This document shows positions 45,001 through 55,130 of a stretch of 64,000 nt of DNA, one piece after another (the stretch's first letter is position 1; every line of letters starts with the position of its first letter). The notes beneath the pieces were generated by a model. That model did no database searches. It had not been told where the DNA came from and was given only the letters and a program-made list of their open reading frames with translations. Source of the DNA: Agapanthus africanus (lineage: Eukaryota > Streptophyta > Magnoliopsida > Asparagales > Amaryllidaceae); NCBI GenBank assembly GCA_030015575.1, contig CM057344.1, positions 590,558,410 to 590,622,409 of the forward strand. Reading direction: 5' to 3'. A program made the translations under genes and the position numbers.

Positions 45001-45990
45001 TTCTCTTCTTTTTTTCTCTATGTTGTTGTCTCTCCTTTTTCTCTTTTCTTCTCTTCTTGGCTCCTATTTATAGGAGAGAAAAAAGAATCAGTTTGTTTAG
45101 TCAATCTTTCATTGAAAGATTTCAATTGATTTTGTAACCAACATGATCTTTTAGATCACTCGGTGAATTTTATTCACTATTGGATTTTTAATCCAAAAGA
45201 TATTTTGTCTGTTATTCCTGGCAAATTTCAGGGAAATATCTCCTTGTATAGAATCTTTCTATAAATTGGTGATTTTTAATCACTATTGGATTTTTAATCC
45301 AACGGTGCTCCACTTTACAGAGTGCAATCTTTTGGTTTGGAAAGATCTAGGGAAATATTTTTCTAGTTAGGGTTTTTGATTTTCCCTTAATTAGAATTTA
45401 ATTCTATTACTTAAGAAGGTTTAAGAGCCTATCACGTGTTAGCACGTGACCCCACTGATTGACCATTTAGTTAGAATTTAATTCTATTAGTTCAGAGATC
45501 TTTAGGAACCTATCACGTGTTGGCACGTGACCCCCCGTCACGTATGGGCACGTGATGCCCCATTTAGGGTTTTCTTTTCTTTGTTTAAGAGAGTTTTTAA
45601 GACCCCATCACGTGGTGGCACGTGACCCATGGATTAAGCATTTAACCAGAATTTAATTCTGTTATTTTAAAGAACTCAGGAACTTATCACGTGTTAGCAC
45701 GTGACCCTTGGTCACGTATGGGCACGTGATGCCCCATTGGGGTTTTTTCTTGCTGTTTTCTTATACCTTTAATTCTTTTCAGTGGGTTTAAAGGCCTATC
45801 ACGTGCAGGCACGTGACCCCATTTGATTAGGATTCAATTCTTATCATTTCAGAGCCTTCAGGAAGCCATCACGTATCGGCACGTGACTCCCGATCACGTG
45901 TGCGCACGTGATGTCCATTGGGGTTTTTCCTTGTATTTTATGAGGGAACAAATGCCCCCATAGTGTTGTTCTCATGTGTTTGCACGTGAG
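44034..45990. repeat. Array of about 17 CACGTG (G-box) dyads
   Basis: TCACGTG and CACGTGA are separated by four variable bases, for example at 44037-44054, 44227, 44370, 44452, 45430, 45513, 45607, 45687, 45797 and 45892. G-boxes bind plant bZIP and bHLH factors. A few units have one changed base (CACGTA, CACGCG). Confidence 0.85.
45065..45072 (-). promoter_or_regulatory. T2 LTR TATA box
   Basis: TATAAATA on the minus strand, within the short palindrome CTCCTA/TAGGAG. It sits near the palindrome cluster as in T1 (11283). Confidence 0.6.
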
Positions 45991-46065
45991 TGCAACGCTA
46001 TCATCTTTTGTAGCCGTTGGATCTGCCTAGGGAAGGGGGTAGATGAACCGTTTCCCATCACATCC

Positions 46066-46071
46066 TATAAA
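46066..46071 (+). promoter_or_regulatory. TATA box of the antisense gene
   Basis: TATAAA preceded by CATCC and followed by a CT-rich leader (TCTTCTTCCTTCC at about 46107). It faces the plus strand, opposite to T2's own transcription, and lies next to the last CACGTG dyad. Confidence 0.65.
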
Positions 46072-46222
46072 TGCAAAGGTCTCTTCAGAAGCGCCTCCAC
46101 TCTTTCATCTTCTTCCTTCCTTATTCTTGCCTTGAAAATTTAATTCTCTTTCTCAGAGCTCAGTTCTCTGTTCCAAAATTTTTTAGAGTTTAACTCTGTC
46201 AACAAAAGATTTCCTTTTTCAG

Positions 46223-46781
46223 GTAAGGATCTTGAACGGCCGAAGAACTTCTTGTAGAAATTTTCTTTGGATTTTAAATCCACACAAAGGGGTTTCCCCT
46301 TTAACAAAAACCCATCTTTCCAAGTTTTTTAAGAATGTCCAATCTTTAAATAATAAACCCCTTTTGCTAGGGTTTCTCTGATCTTAGGGGATTGATGATT
46401 ATACTTGTCTTCCCTCTGGAATTTAATTCCATTTCAAAGAGCTTAGCTCTGAAAAATTTTCTGGGAATTTAATTCCTCTGTTCAAAAGGAATTTAATTCC
46501 TCTAAAGAACTTAGTTCTTAAAAGAAGACTTCTTGGGATTTTTTTTTCCTGAGTTGTTCTTACAGAGATCCTTCTTGATTTACATAGAGTTCCTGTAATG
46601 GGTTTTCTCCTTGGGGGAATGTGTAGAGTCATTTGAATTTATTGAGAATCTTTCTTTTGTTCTCATGATGATTGCTCAGCCTCATTATTAGTGAGCCGCC
46701 ATATTGATTTTGTGGGGCCCATGTGTTTTGTAACCAATAGTCCCATAAAATAAGTTGTTCGTCGTTTTCTTCCACCGTCTT

Positions 46782-46822
<41 letters not shown>

Positions 46823-46857
46823 GGGCTTCACTAACAGTTTCCTTTCCTTTGTTTTAG
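46223..46857 (+). other. Leader intron of the antisense gene
   Basis: Donor AG/GTAAGG at 46223; branch-like CTAAC near 46831; polypyrimidine tract and TTTTAG at 46857, six bases before the ATG. It contains a (CA)n run (about 46789-46819). Leader introns are common in plant genes. Confidence 0.7.
46789..46819. repeat. (CA)n microsatellite
   Basis: About 15 CA units inside the leader intron. The THTHTH open frame across it is an artefact. Confidence 0.95.
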
Positions 46858-46862
46858 GAATA

Positions 46863-49800
46863 ATGGCTTCTGTTCTATATTTCCCTTTCACCCACTCGGA
46901 GGCTGCCTTTCCTCACTCACCATCTGACAAAAAGGTGATGGCGATGATTAGAGCTCACGATCAGGACTGCGCCAATATGCTTTTGTGGGGGACCTGGTAC
47001 CGTCATATCATCCGCGGTCGCCGAAACTTTCTTTGCGAAGTGCCAACAGAACCTCTCCGTGCGTTCCTGCCGATGGACCATCTGCGGACTGCTTTTGCTG
47101 TAGAGGTGGCGGATTGGACTCCTACAGGCCGGCTCGAACCATCAACAACTGGGATACCAAACCACTCTGTGCCAGCCATAGACATCTTGGGGCGTCGTAT
47201 CTGCCAAAGTGAAGCCCAGCCCTGGGGACAAGTTTACAAGATAGGGCTTACCACTCGCCATCCCGCGGGCTATCTTCTCTTGGCTCATTACATCTTGTCC
47301 GCTCATCGTGCGCGACTGCAGAGGGTCGGGCTTTACCAGGCGGTGTATGCGTCTCTCTTCCATTATCAATCTCCCCATGTATGGTGGGTTAAAGCTTTCC
47401 TAAACCAATGGAATCTTCCCACCAACACTTTCTTGTTAGGGGACCGCGAAGTTTTGATCTCTTTGGAAGAGTTTCGCGAGATCTCAGGTTTACCGATCAA
47501 GGGAGCGCCTTACGAATAATTGTTGCCCTCTGACGAGTATGTCTTCGAGACTGTGCCCTCTACGCTTAACGGCTTGTCGACTGAAAATGCCGTCCACCAC
47601 AAGTACCCGAGTCTAATCAAGACTCTGGGGATTTTTTAGAAGCTGTTCACAGAGTCAGAAGAACAGGGCATCACTTTTAAAAGCTTTATCGCCTTCTTCC
47701 TTCATGGAGACGTTCTATCAAAGGCGACTCTAAAGTTCACGAATATCAACGACCCCTTCGGGTTTGGTTTAAATAGGCTACCGGCTAGAGAAGAGGATTT
47801 TCCCCAGTTTTACATTCCAGTCTTGTCGGCTATACCTTTCGAGTCGATCGTAGCTCCTGGCATGGATGAAGAAACTTTCTTCATCGGTTTTATCAGCGTT
47901 TGGCTCAGTTGGTTTGTGGTTCCAACGCACCGTCGATTCATGAGAGCCTCGGTCATTTACCATGCTCATCGCATCGCCGAAGGGACGCGACTAGCCATGG
48001 GCATTGTAGGGCTGTTGCATCTGTACCATGGGCTAAGCACTGCAGCCAATACCTTAACCCCAGACATGAACGTAGTGAGTTTCTCTCTTCATTATTTTAC
48101 GTCATGGATTGAGATGCACGTGCTAGGGGCATTTGCTGCGCACTAGAGACCCAGCTTTTATGATGCTTATACCTTTCCGCGGCACATGAGGTTGGTGGAC
48201 GCTTCTGCTCCTGACCCGACTCAATTAGGGGCTCTTCGAGTGCTGCTCAATCCTTATGCCAACGAAGGCGGGATAATATTTAATGATCGAGTCTTTTCTG
48301 CTCCTTCGGGACCTATTCAGCAGCTTTTTGACTTGTCGAAAGAGGGAGTACCCTCCTTGAAGCCCAAGGAAGCCATGCACTTGTATTCGATCAGACCCGG
48401 TTATCTGGTGTTCCGTCGAAATGATGCGGCACTTTTCATGCGGTACAATCCACACCGCTTTGCCCGACAATTAGGATATAACCAGGGTGTCCCCTTCGAG
48501 GCATTCACAGTGGAGCCCAGCCCTTCTTTGGAAGCTGTTCATAACGCCACCCACCATTTCATGAGGTTGAACACCGGTTCTCATTTCATGATCCCCGAGG
48601 CCGACTACATTCCGAGGTGCGTAGGGGCTTTCACGGGTTGGTACCGCCACCGGGTTAGTCCAATCATGAGGATACTTTTTGGGCTTAGAGCTCCTGCCCC
48701 GCTCTAGGCTACGGGAGTTCCGCCGTGACCGCGGACAATGATTCGCCCTCCCTTGAGGGATATTGGTTTTGTACTTATTCTTGAGGTGGCGGATGTGGAC
48801 TTGACTCCGACAGTTGGTATGCCGATGCGCACTAGAGCTCAGGCAAGGGCTTCTGATAAGGCGCCGGTAGTAGCTCCATCAGTTGTGGCGTCAGCAATGG
48901 CAGTGTCATCATCGGTAGCACCGCCAAGAGAGGATATTGGAGGCGAGGTTGGGCAACGTCGCACCAAAGCGCCTAGGGAAAGGAAGCGATCTTCTACCGA
49001 CGCTAGTTCTGGGTCGAAGAGGCGAAGGAAGACGGTCACCAATCTGCTCGACTTTTTAGTGGAATCCGAGCCTATCTTTCAAGATGAACCAATAGCTATG
49101 CAAGAGCCGGATGGTGGTCTTTTTTTTCCAGGTTCATCTGCCGAGGAAGCCGCACAATTGGCTAAGGTTATAAGACGCTCCCAGGATGAGACTGAAAATG
49201 TAAAGGTCCCGAAGAGGCCTTATCCTGCCGTCATCTTCTACGAAGATCCTCCCTCGATACGGCGGATATTTATAGGTCCTTTGGAAGAGGGAGGCGAGAT
49301 AGCCCTTAAGCAGCCTATCTCAGCCGATGCCGAAGATGCGCTGTCGTTGTGGACTGGTGGCCACGAGTCTACCCTCAAACCCCGGCGAGCACAAATTCTT
49401 GAGAAGGAACGCCGGCTTGAAAAAGCCATACTAGAAGCTCCTTGGCGCATTGGTATTCTTATATATCTTTTTGTAGTATTTTGCACTGCTTATATATATA
49501 TATATCCTTATCTTCGTGAAAACTTTGCAGGGACTTCGGCAATGGCAAAGGATCTGAGTTCGAGTCGCGCCTTGACTATGGACTCTGTAAATATCCCCGA
49601 TGAGACACCAGTAAGTGTGGAGGGAGTCGATACACCTGTTGTTCCTGTCGTGGAGCTCCCATTGGTGGTTTCCTTTCCCCCAGTGCTTGCTCTCCCGGAA
49701 GAGGCATCTTCATTGGCCGCGGGTTCAATGGATCTTTCTGGGGACGGCCCGGAGACTATGGGACAGGTAGTCAAGGCCACCGTCCTTTCATTGGAGCCTG

Positions 49801-51034
49801 CAGCGGTGGCCACTGCTCCTTAATTAGAAGTTGTTATACCGGCCCATGTCCCCGATGATGTGCTTGGGGGCATGGAGGAGGCCGCCGAAGCTGCTATCCC
49901 TCCAGTCCAGAGCGGGAGGAGCATCGAAGTTAGCCTTCTATATTTTATTTTAATAATCTCTCCATTATCTGAACCTTTCTGTCTTTTCAGAGCTACGAGG
50001 ATTGGCAGCGTCCATCGCGGACCTGTCCCCCAGGAAGTCTTTTCAGCGTCTGCTAGAGATGGCCGCTCCGTATGCAATATCCCCTCAACGCATCGTCCTA
50101 TCTTCCGGGCAAGGTTAGTGTTGTTTGCCTTCTTCACGGCATTATCATTATTTTGTATAACGATACTGATGTCTTCTGCAGTTCTGGAAGCCGATCACGA
50201 AGTTGAGATTCTTGATGGGCCTGGGGATCTTTTGGACCCTTCTTGCATGACTGTGGGTAAGTAAAGTTTCGACCTTATTCCATCTGCTCTTTGCTTGCAA
50301 GTCTCGCTGATTGTTTATAAATCTTAACAGCTTTGCCAGTTCTTACCACGCTAGAATCTCACATCGCCATGCCACCCGGCCCCTATGCTCTATGTGCCTT
50401 TGAACGGATGGCAAAGCTAAGCCTTCACTCTTTGTCAGCTTTGATCGAAGACCTTCGTGCTGGTAGTTTGATCACGGCCGAAGAATTTGCCGCCGAAGCC
50501 AACAGTTCTCTTCCCTTTCTTGCTGCTTACCATAGCGAAATATTGGTGCAAGTCTGGGTTGAGTTTTGTCGTCGGGTGGAGGCTTACTTGCATAGTCTTG
50601 AATGTACGTGCCTTCCTTCAGAGGTTTTGGCTGCAAAGGCGAGCTTGCGGGGGCTGATCGAACAGTGCACCGCAAATATGTTGTCATGCGAGAAGAGGCT
50701 CAGCTGAAAATTTTCAGAGAGGAAGCTTGCTTCAACTGCGTTAGGGGAACTTCAAGCTGATCTTACGGCCAAGACCACTCGGGCATATAAACTCTGGCGG
50801 GTGCTTCAAGAAGCTATTAGTGAGGTGGTAGCTATTGATAAAGCCGTCATTTTTACCCACGAGATGGTTGAAGCCCACAAAGTCACCGAACAGGAGCTTG
50901 AAAGTCGGCTTGCCTCATACCAGGCCCAATAGTCTCAAGCGGAGGCACGTCTTATAATAATAATGAATCATGAAGCCAAGGCCAAGCGGAAGAAGGACGA
51001 ACTGGCGAATCTATTAAACCGTCCGCCAGCTTAA
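46863..51034 (+). pseudogene. Antisense plant-mobile-domain-like gene of T2, spliced, with nonsense mutations
   Basis: Exon 1 (46863-49928) opens MASVLYFPFTH and reads YQAVYASLFHYQSPHVWWVK, AFLNQWNLPTNTFLLGDREV, ISLEEFREISGLPIKG, resembling plant mobile domain proteins. A middle segment is Ser/Pro/Ala- and charge-rich. Introns 49929-49992, 50114-50181 and 50257-50330 (GT...AG) join exons in frame; a fourth is possible at about 49451-49530. The last exon gives a coiled-coil tail (YKLWRVLQEAISEVVAIDKA, ELESRLASYQAQ, KRKKDELANLL) to TAA at 51032. In-frame stops at 47517, 47637, 48144, 48705, 48726, 49821, 50705 and about 50930 kill it. I infer it was a functional accessory gene; its role is unknown. 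Confidence 0.85.
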
Positions 51035-51144
51035 ACAAATGTATATGTTTCTTTTTATTTCTCTTTTGTACATATTCCTGAATGAGAGTATTTTTTTTTT
51101 TTGATTCTTTCATAAATTGTACTTTGTATTCATTTTGATTCATG

Positions 51145-51150
51145 AATAAA
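51145..51150 (+). terminator. Poly(A) signal of the antisense gene
   Basis: AATAAA about 110 bases after the stop codon, in a T-rich 3' region. It completes the gene structure. Confidence 0.6.
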
Positions 51151-51280
51151 AGACATATTTTGCTTCATGGTGGTGTGTCCCTTTTAGTAAATACATTTTG
51201 TGGATAATCTATTTTATCTCCTTGTAGGACAGCGATGACTTAGGAGTCAGGTTCAGGTCTGCCTCCTAAGGCCTTTCAAC

Positions 51281-51677
51281 TTTATGAGCCGTGAGGGTCT
51301 CATAAAAATTTTTTTCCCTACGAATCGAGAGGATCTCATTGGTGTATTTTCTCCTTAGAAATCGTGAGGATTCCTAAGCGTGTTTTCTCTTGAGAGTCGT
51401 AAGGATCTCACAAAAGAGTTTTCTCCCTTACGAGTCGAGAGGACCCACAAGTGATCGTCTCCTTTCTTGTCGATGTTCAACTTAGGAGAGTGTGGCCCTG
51501 GGTAATCCATATTGACCTCCCTGTAGGGCGGCGATGGCTTAGGAGACAGGGTTAGGATCTGCCACGTAAGACTTTCAACTTTATGAGCCGTGAGAGTCTT
51601 ACAAAGACTTTTCTCCCTACGAGTCGAGAGGATCTCGTAGGTGTGGTTTCTCCTTAGGAATCGTGAGGATTCCTAAG
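51281..51677. repeat. Stem-variable hairpins, left group
   Basis: TTTATGAG/CTCATAAA (51281-51306), CTTAG/CTAAG with ATC/GAT inside (51354-51378), CTACGAG/CTCGTAG (51617-51640), CTTAGGAATC/GATTCCTAAG (51653-51677). Loops are CCGTGAGGGT, GTGAG and GAGAG types. Confidence 0.8.
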
Positions 51678-51744
51678 TGCGTTTTCTCTTAAGAGTCGTA
51701 AGAATCTCACAAGAGAATTTTCTCCTTACAAGTCGAGAGGACTC

Positions 51745-52275
51745 GTAAGTGATTGATGAGGTTGACATTATCCACATTTCATGGGGTCAGGGGTTGACTT
51801 TATCCGCATTTCACGGAGTCGGGGGTTGACTTTTATCCGCATTTCACGGAGTCAAGGGTTGACTTTATCCGCATTTCATGGAGTCAGGGGGAGTCAGGGG
51901 TTGACTTTATGCGCATTTCACGGAGTCAGGGGTTGACTTTATCTACATTTCATGGAGTCAGAGGTTGACTATCCGCATTTCACGGAGTCAGGGGTTAACT
52001 TTATCCGCATTTCACGGAGTCAGGGGTTGACTTTATCCGCATTTCACGGAGTTAGGAGTTGACTTTATCCGCATTTCATGGAGTCAGGGGTTGACTTTTA
52101 TCCGCATTTCACGGAGTCAGGAGTTGACTTTATCCGCATTTCACGGAGTCAAGGGGTGACTATTCGCATTTCACGGCATCAGGGGTTGACTTTATCCGCA
52201 TTTCATGGAGTCAGGAGTTGACTTTATCCGCATTTCATGGAGTCAGGAGTTGACATTATCCGCATTTCACGGAGT
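51745..52275. repeat. 32-bp tandem array, about 16 units
   Basis: The unit reads GGGGTTGACTTTATCCGCAT followed by TTCACGGAGTCA, with small length changes and C/T differences. TGAC and GTCA at its ends can pair. There are no unique spacers. Confidence 0.9.
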
Positions 52276-52279
52276 CAGG

Positions 52280-52475
52280 GGTTGCTCTGGACATTTCCCA
52301 CGGGGTCAGGATTAACATTAGCCATGTTCTACGGGACCAGGAGGTGCTCTGGGCGTTTCCCATGGGGTCAGGATTGACATTAGCCATGTTCTACGGGACC
52401 AGGAGTTGCTCTGGGCGTTTCCCACGGGGTCAGGATTGACGTTAGCCGTGTTCTACGGGACCAGGAGGTGCTCTC
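52280..52475. repeat. 64-bp tandem repeat, three units
   Basis: Units contain TGCTCTGGGCGTTTCCCA, GGGGTCAGGATTGACATTAG and CCATGTTCTACGGGACCAGG. It joins the 32-bp array through the shared GGGGTCAGG motif. Confidence 0.85.
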
Positions 52476-52771
52476 TCGGTTGTCTGTGAACCGTCGAGGT
52501 TTGGAATAACGACTTTGCCATGGCTCCAAGGTTGATTGTCGCGTCTGAATCCTGCTGGAATGAGGAGGAACGCTGTTGTGGGTCTCTAGGCTGTAGATGT
52601 GGCCGTCAAGATTTGGCTCTCTTTCTGATGGAGCCTGGTGGGAAGGTATGGTTCCCTCTTTGTTTGTGCCCCTGGATTGTATACAGGGATCGATGTGATC
52701 TCACCTATAGGGCAAAAAGTTTTATTTCATATATTTTTCTTTCCGCGATGCTCTATCATTTCAGCTTTTAT

Positions 52772-52991
52772 ATCGCGAAGTTCGCGATTGCCCAATCATT
52801 TCGGTTATTTTTCACGGTGCCCAATCATTTTGGCTATTTGTTTTATTTACTCGCTGCTTTTTATTGCGAGTTGCCCAATCATTTCGGCTATTTTGTATGC
52901 ATATATTTTACTTGCTGATTTTGTTGCAAGTTACCCTATCATTTCGGCTATTTTATATGCATTTTATGGCTCGCTGACTTTTTGCCGCGAG
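52772..52991. repeat. GCCCAATCATTTCGGCTATT repeats with changing hairpins
   Basis: ATCGCGAA/TTCGCGAT (52772-52788), ACTCGC/GCGAGT (52848-52871), ACTTGC/GCAAGT (52910-52931) and CTCGC/GCGAG (52970-52991), each separated by a CCCAATCATTTCGGCTATT-type unit. Confidence 0.8.
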
Positions 52992-53174
52992 TAAGGGTCT
53001 TGAGATCTGATACCGATTTAGGCATCAGCATCGCTACAACTGGGATATTGCCAGGAGCGAATCATCATTTGCCTTTGTCGGTTCGAACAAAGGTGGCTTA
53101 GCAAACAGGGTTAAGATCCTGTTGGCTAAGGCTTGACTTCACGAGCCGTAAGGGTCTCATAAAGGTATTTCTCC

Positions 53175-53650
53175 CTACGAGTCGTGAGGATTTCGTAGTT
53201 GCGTTTTTTCCTTAAGAATCATGAGGATTCTTAAGTGTATGGTCTCTTATAAGTCGTAAGGATCTTACAAGAGTGTTTTCTCCTTATAAGTCGAGAGAAC
53301 TTATAAGGGTTGTTCACCGCTTGAGCATATCCCCAGTCTCTGGTGGGACTTTGTTAGGGAAATGTTTATTCGTGCTCGTGGATTGTATACAAGGGTCAAT
53401 ATTGAACCGCTTGTAGGGCAATATTGGAGATTGTGATGGCTTAAGAACAGGTTCAGATTCCTATAGCTTAAGGATTTTGAATCCTATGAGCCGTGAGGTT
53501 CTCAAAGGGGAATTCTCCTTATGAGTCGTGAGGATCTCGTAAGTGTAATTTCTTCTTAGGAATCGTGGGGATCCCTAAGTGTATTGCTCCCTTATGAGTC
53601 GTAAGGATCTCACACAGGTATTTTCTCCTCACAAGGTCGAGAGGACCTTG
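53175..53650. repeat. Stem-variable hairpins, right group
   Basis: CTACGA/TCGTAG (53175-53198), CTTAAGAATC/GATTCTTAAG (53211-53235), CCTTATAAGT/ACTTATAAGG (53282-53308), CTTATGAG/CTCGTAAG (53518-53542, one G-T pair), CTTAGGAATC/GATCCCTAAG (53555-53579, one mismatch), CAAGGTC/GACCTTG (53632-53650). Confidence 0.82.
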
Positions 53651-53988
53651 CAAGTGTCTTTTAAGGAGGTTGCGCCCTTTCGGGTTTTCACAAAACCTGC
53701 CGGTAGCCCTGCTGTTTTTACTCACGGAGCCCTTTCGGGTTTTTATCCGTGCCCATCTCGCTTATGGACATACCGTTTTTTTTATTATTATGTGTCAACC
53801 TTGGGATGCTGTGGTCCGTAGTATTTTATCGACGTCTCGGTCAATATCCAGTTTTAGGACATAGTGGTCCATCGTTAGTTTAAGGACGTTTCGGTCCGCT
53901 GTCGGCTACTACTTATAGAGTTTGGGCTTAGGAAGATAGCGAGCGGACATAGGCGTCGTCATCTATCGTTGACCTAGGCCGTGACTCG

Positions 53989-55130
53989 TCAAGCGTAGTA
54001 TTTTTTCAGGAAGCGACCATTTATTGGCCTAAAAGGTCTTTCACCATGCATGTCCATAAGTAGATAGGCTCCACCCTGGTAGACTTTGTCTATGATATAC
54101 GGGCCTTCATAGTTTGGCTCAAATTTCCCCCTCTTGGCACGATTGGGGATCATAGGTCTTTTGACCACTAGCATGAGTTCGCCTTGGCGGAATGTTCTCG
54201 ACCTAGTCAATCTCTCGTATGAGCGTGTCATCTTTACTTTATAAGCTTCCAGGTTTTGTTGTGCCATGAGCCGGGTTTCATCAAGGGCGTCAAGCTCCTC
54301 AAGCCGAAGGTGAGCATTTTCTTCATTTGTTAGCTCGTAGTGAACGGCCACTCATAGAGAGGGTAGCTCTATCTCGAGGGGGAGTACCGCTTCTGTGTCA
54401 AATACCAATGCATACGGCGTTGTGTTTGTGGCCGTTTTGAACGTAGTTCGATACGCCCAGAGAGCTTCGTGCAGTCTCTCGTGCCAGTCCTTCATATTTT
54501 TGGACACCATCTTTTTCACGATCTTCGTCAAGGTCTTGTTGAAAGCCTCAGCTAGACCGTTAGCTTGGGGATTATAGGCCGAAGAGTATCTCCGGTCTAT
54601 ATTATGCTGTTGTGCAAAGCGGTTAATCTTGTGGCTTCTGTAGGCTGGCCCGTTATCGGAGATAATCCGTCGCGGAGTGCCGAACCGATAGATGACGTGT
54701 GTCCTGAAGAAATGGAGGATATTCTCCGTCTTCACTTCTTTTAGTGGTACTACTTCTGCCCACTTAGAAAAGTAATCGGTCGTCGCCAATATGAACCGGT
54801 GTCCCCTGGACGATGCTGGTACAATGGGCCCGATTATGTCAGTTCCCCACATTTCGAATGGCCAGCTAGCCACCGTTGGGTGTAGAGGATTTGGATGCTG
54901 GTGGATAAAGTCTCCGTGAATCTGGCACGAGTGGCACTGCTTCGTGTATTTGAGACAGTCTTGGATCATCGTGGGCCAATAGTACCCCATCCTTTTGATC
55001 TTCAGTTTCATCTTTGGCCCAGCTTGATGAGATCCGCAGAGTCCGTCGTGAGTTTCTTGGACGACTTTCTTTGCTTCTTCCGGCCCCAGGCATCTTAGCC
55101 ATAGAGAGTCGAACGATCTCTTGTACAGCG
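53989..55130 (-). pseudogene. T2 integrase
   Basis: Zinc-binding part with GLCGSHQAGPKM, YYWPTMIQDC and CHSCQIHGD; core with WGTDIIGP (first Asp), FSKWAEVVPL, ISDNGPAY (second Asp) and GLAEAFNKTL (Glu), so the catalytic triad is intact. A TGA at 54352, where one C-to-T change from CGA would explain it, separates the C-terminal part (RSRTFRQGELMLVVKR, KFEPNYEGPYIIDKVY, NGRFLKKYY) that ends naturally at 53989. No chromodomain is seen, as expected for Tat. Confidence 0.93.

Larger units (their letters stand above)
42710..46000 (-). repeat. T2 left (3') LTR, inner boundary uncertain
   Basis: 42710 to about 43200 matches 63456-64000. It continues with 47-bp tandem units, TTA-core palindromes and CACGTG dyads, the same elements as T1's LTR. 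A TATA box on the minus strand lies at 45072-45065. By comparison with T1 the LTR could end near 46.0-46.8 kb or include the antisense gene up to about 51.2 kb; I could not find its start dinucleotide and polypurine tract. Confidence 0.75.
51200..53988. repeat. T2 3' region: hairpin-rich repeats between integrase and antisense gene
   Basis: Non-coding. It holds four blocks of about 200-250 bp (starting near 51240, 51530, 53080 and 53440) made of hairpins with a constant TCGNNAGGA-like loop, a 32-bp tandem array, a 64-bp repeat and a third hairpin group. GTGGATTGTATAC...TAGGGC pieces near 52670 and 53380 echo the LTR near 43030. Open frames here (52520-52994, 53579-53864) are repeat translations. 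Confidence 0.8.

Noticed and set aside
46755-46862. Extended start of the antisense gene with a THTHTH run
   Set aside because: It is translation of the (CA)n tract inside the leader intron; the ATG at 46863 follows a good splice acceptor.
51745-52275. CRISPR-like regular 32-bp repeats
   Set aside because: Units are directly adjacent with no unique spacers, and the setting is a plant retrotransposon.
52520-52994. 132- and 118-codon ORFs with hydrophobic segments resembling membrane proteins
   Set aside because: They translate the GCCCAATCATTTCGGCTATT repeats; the hydrophobic runs come from the T-rich repeat.
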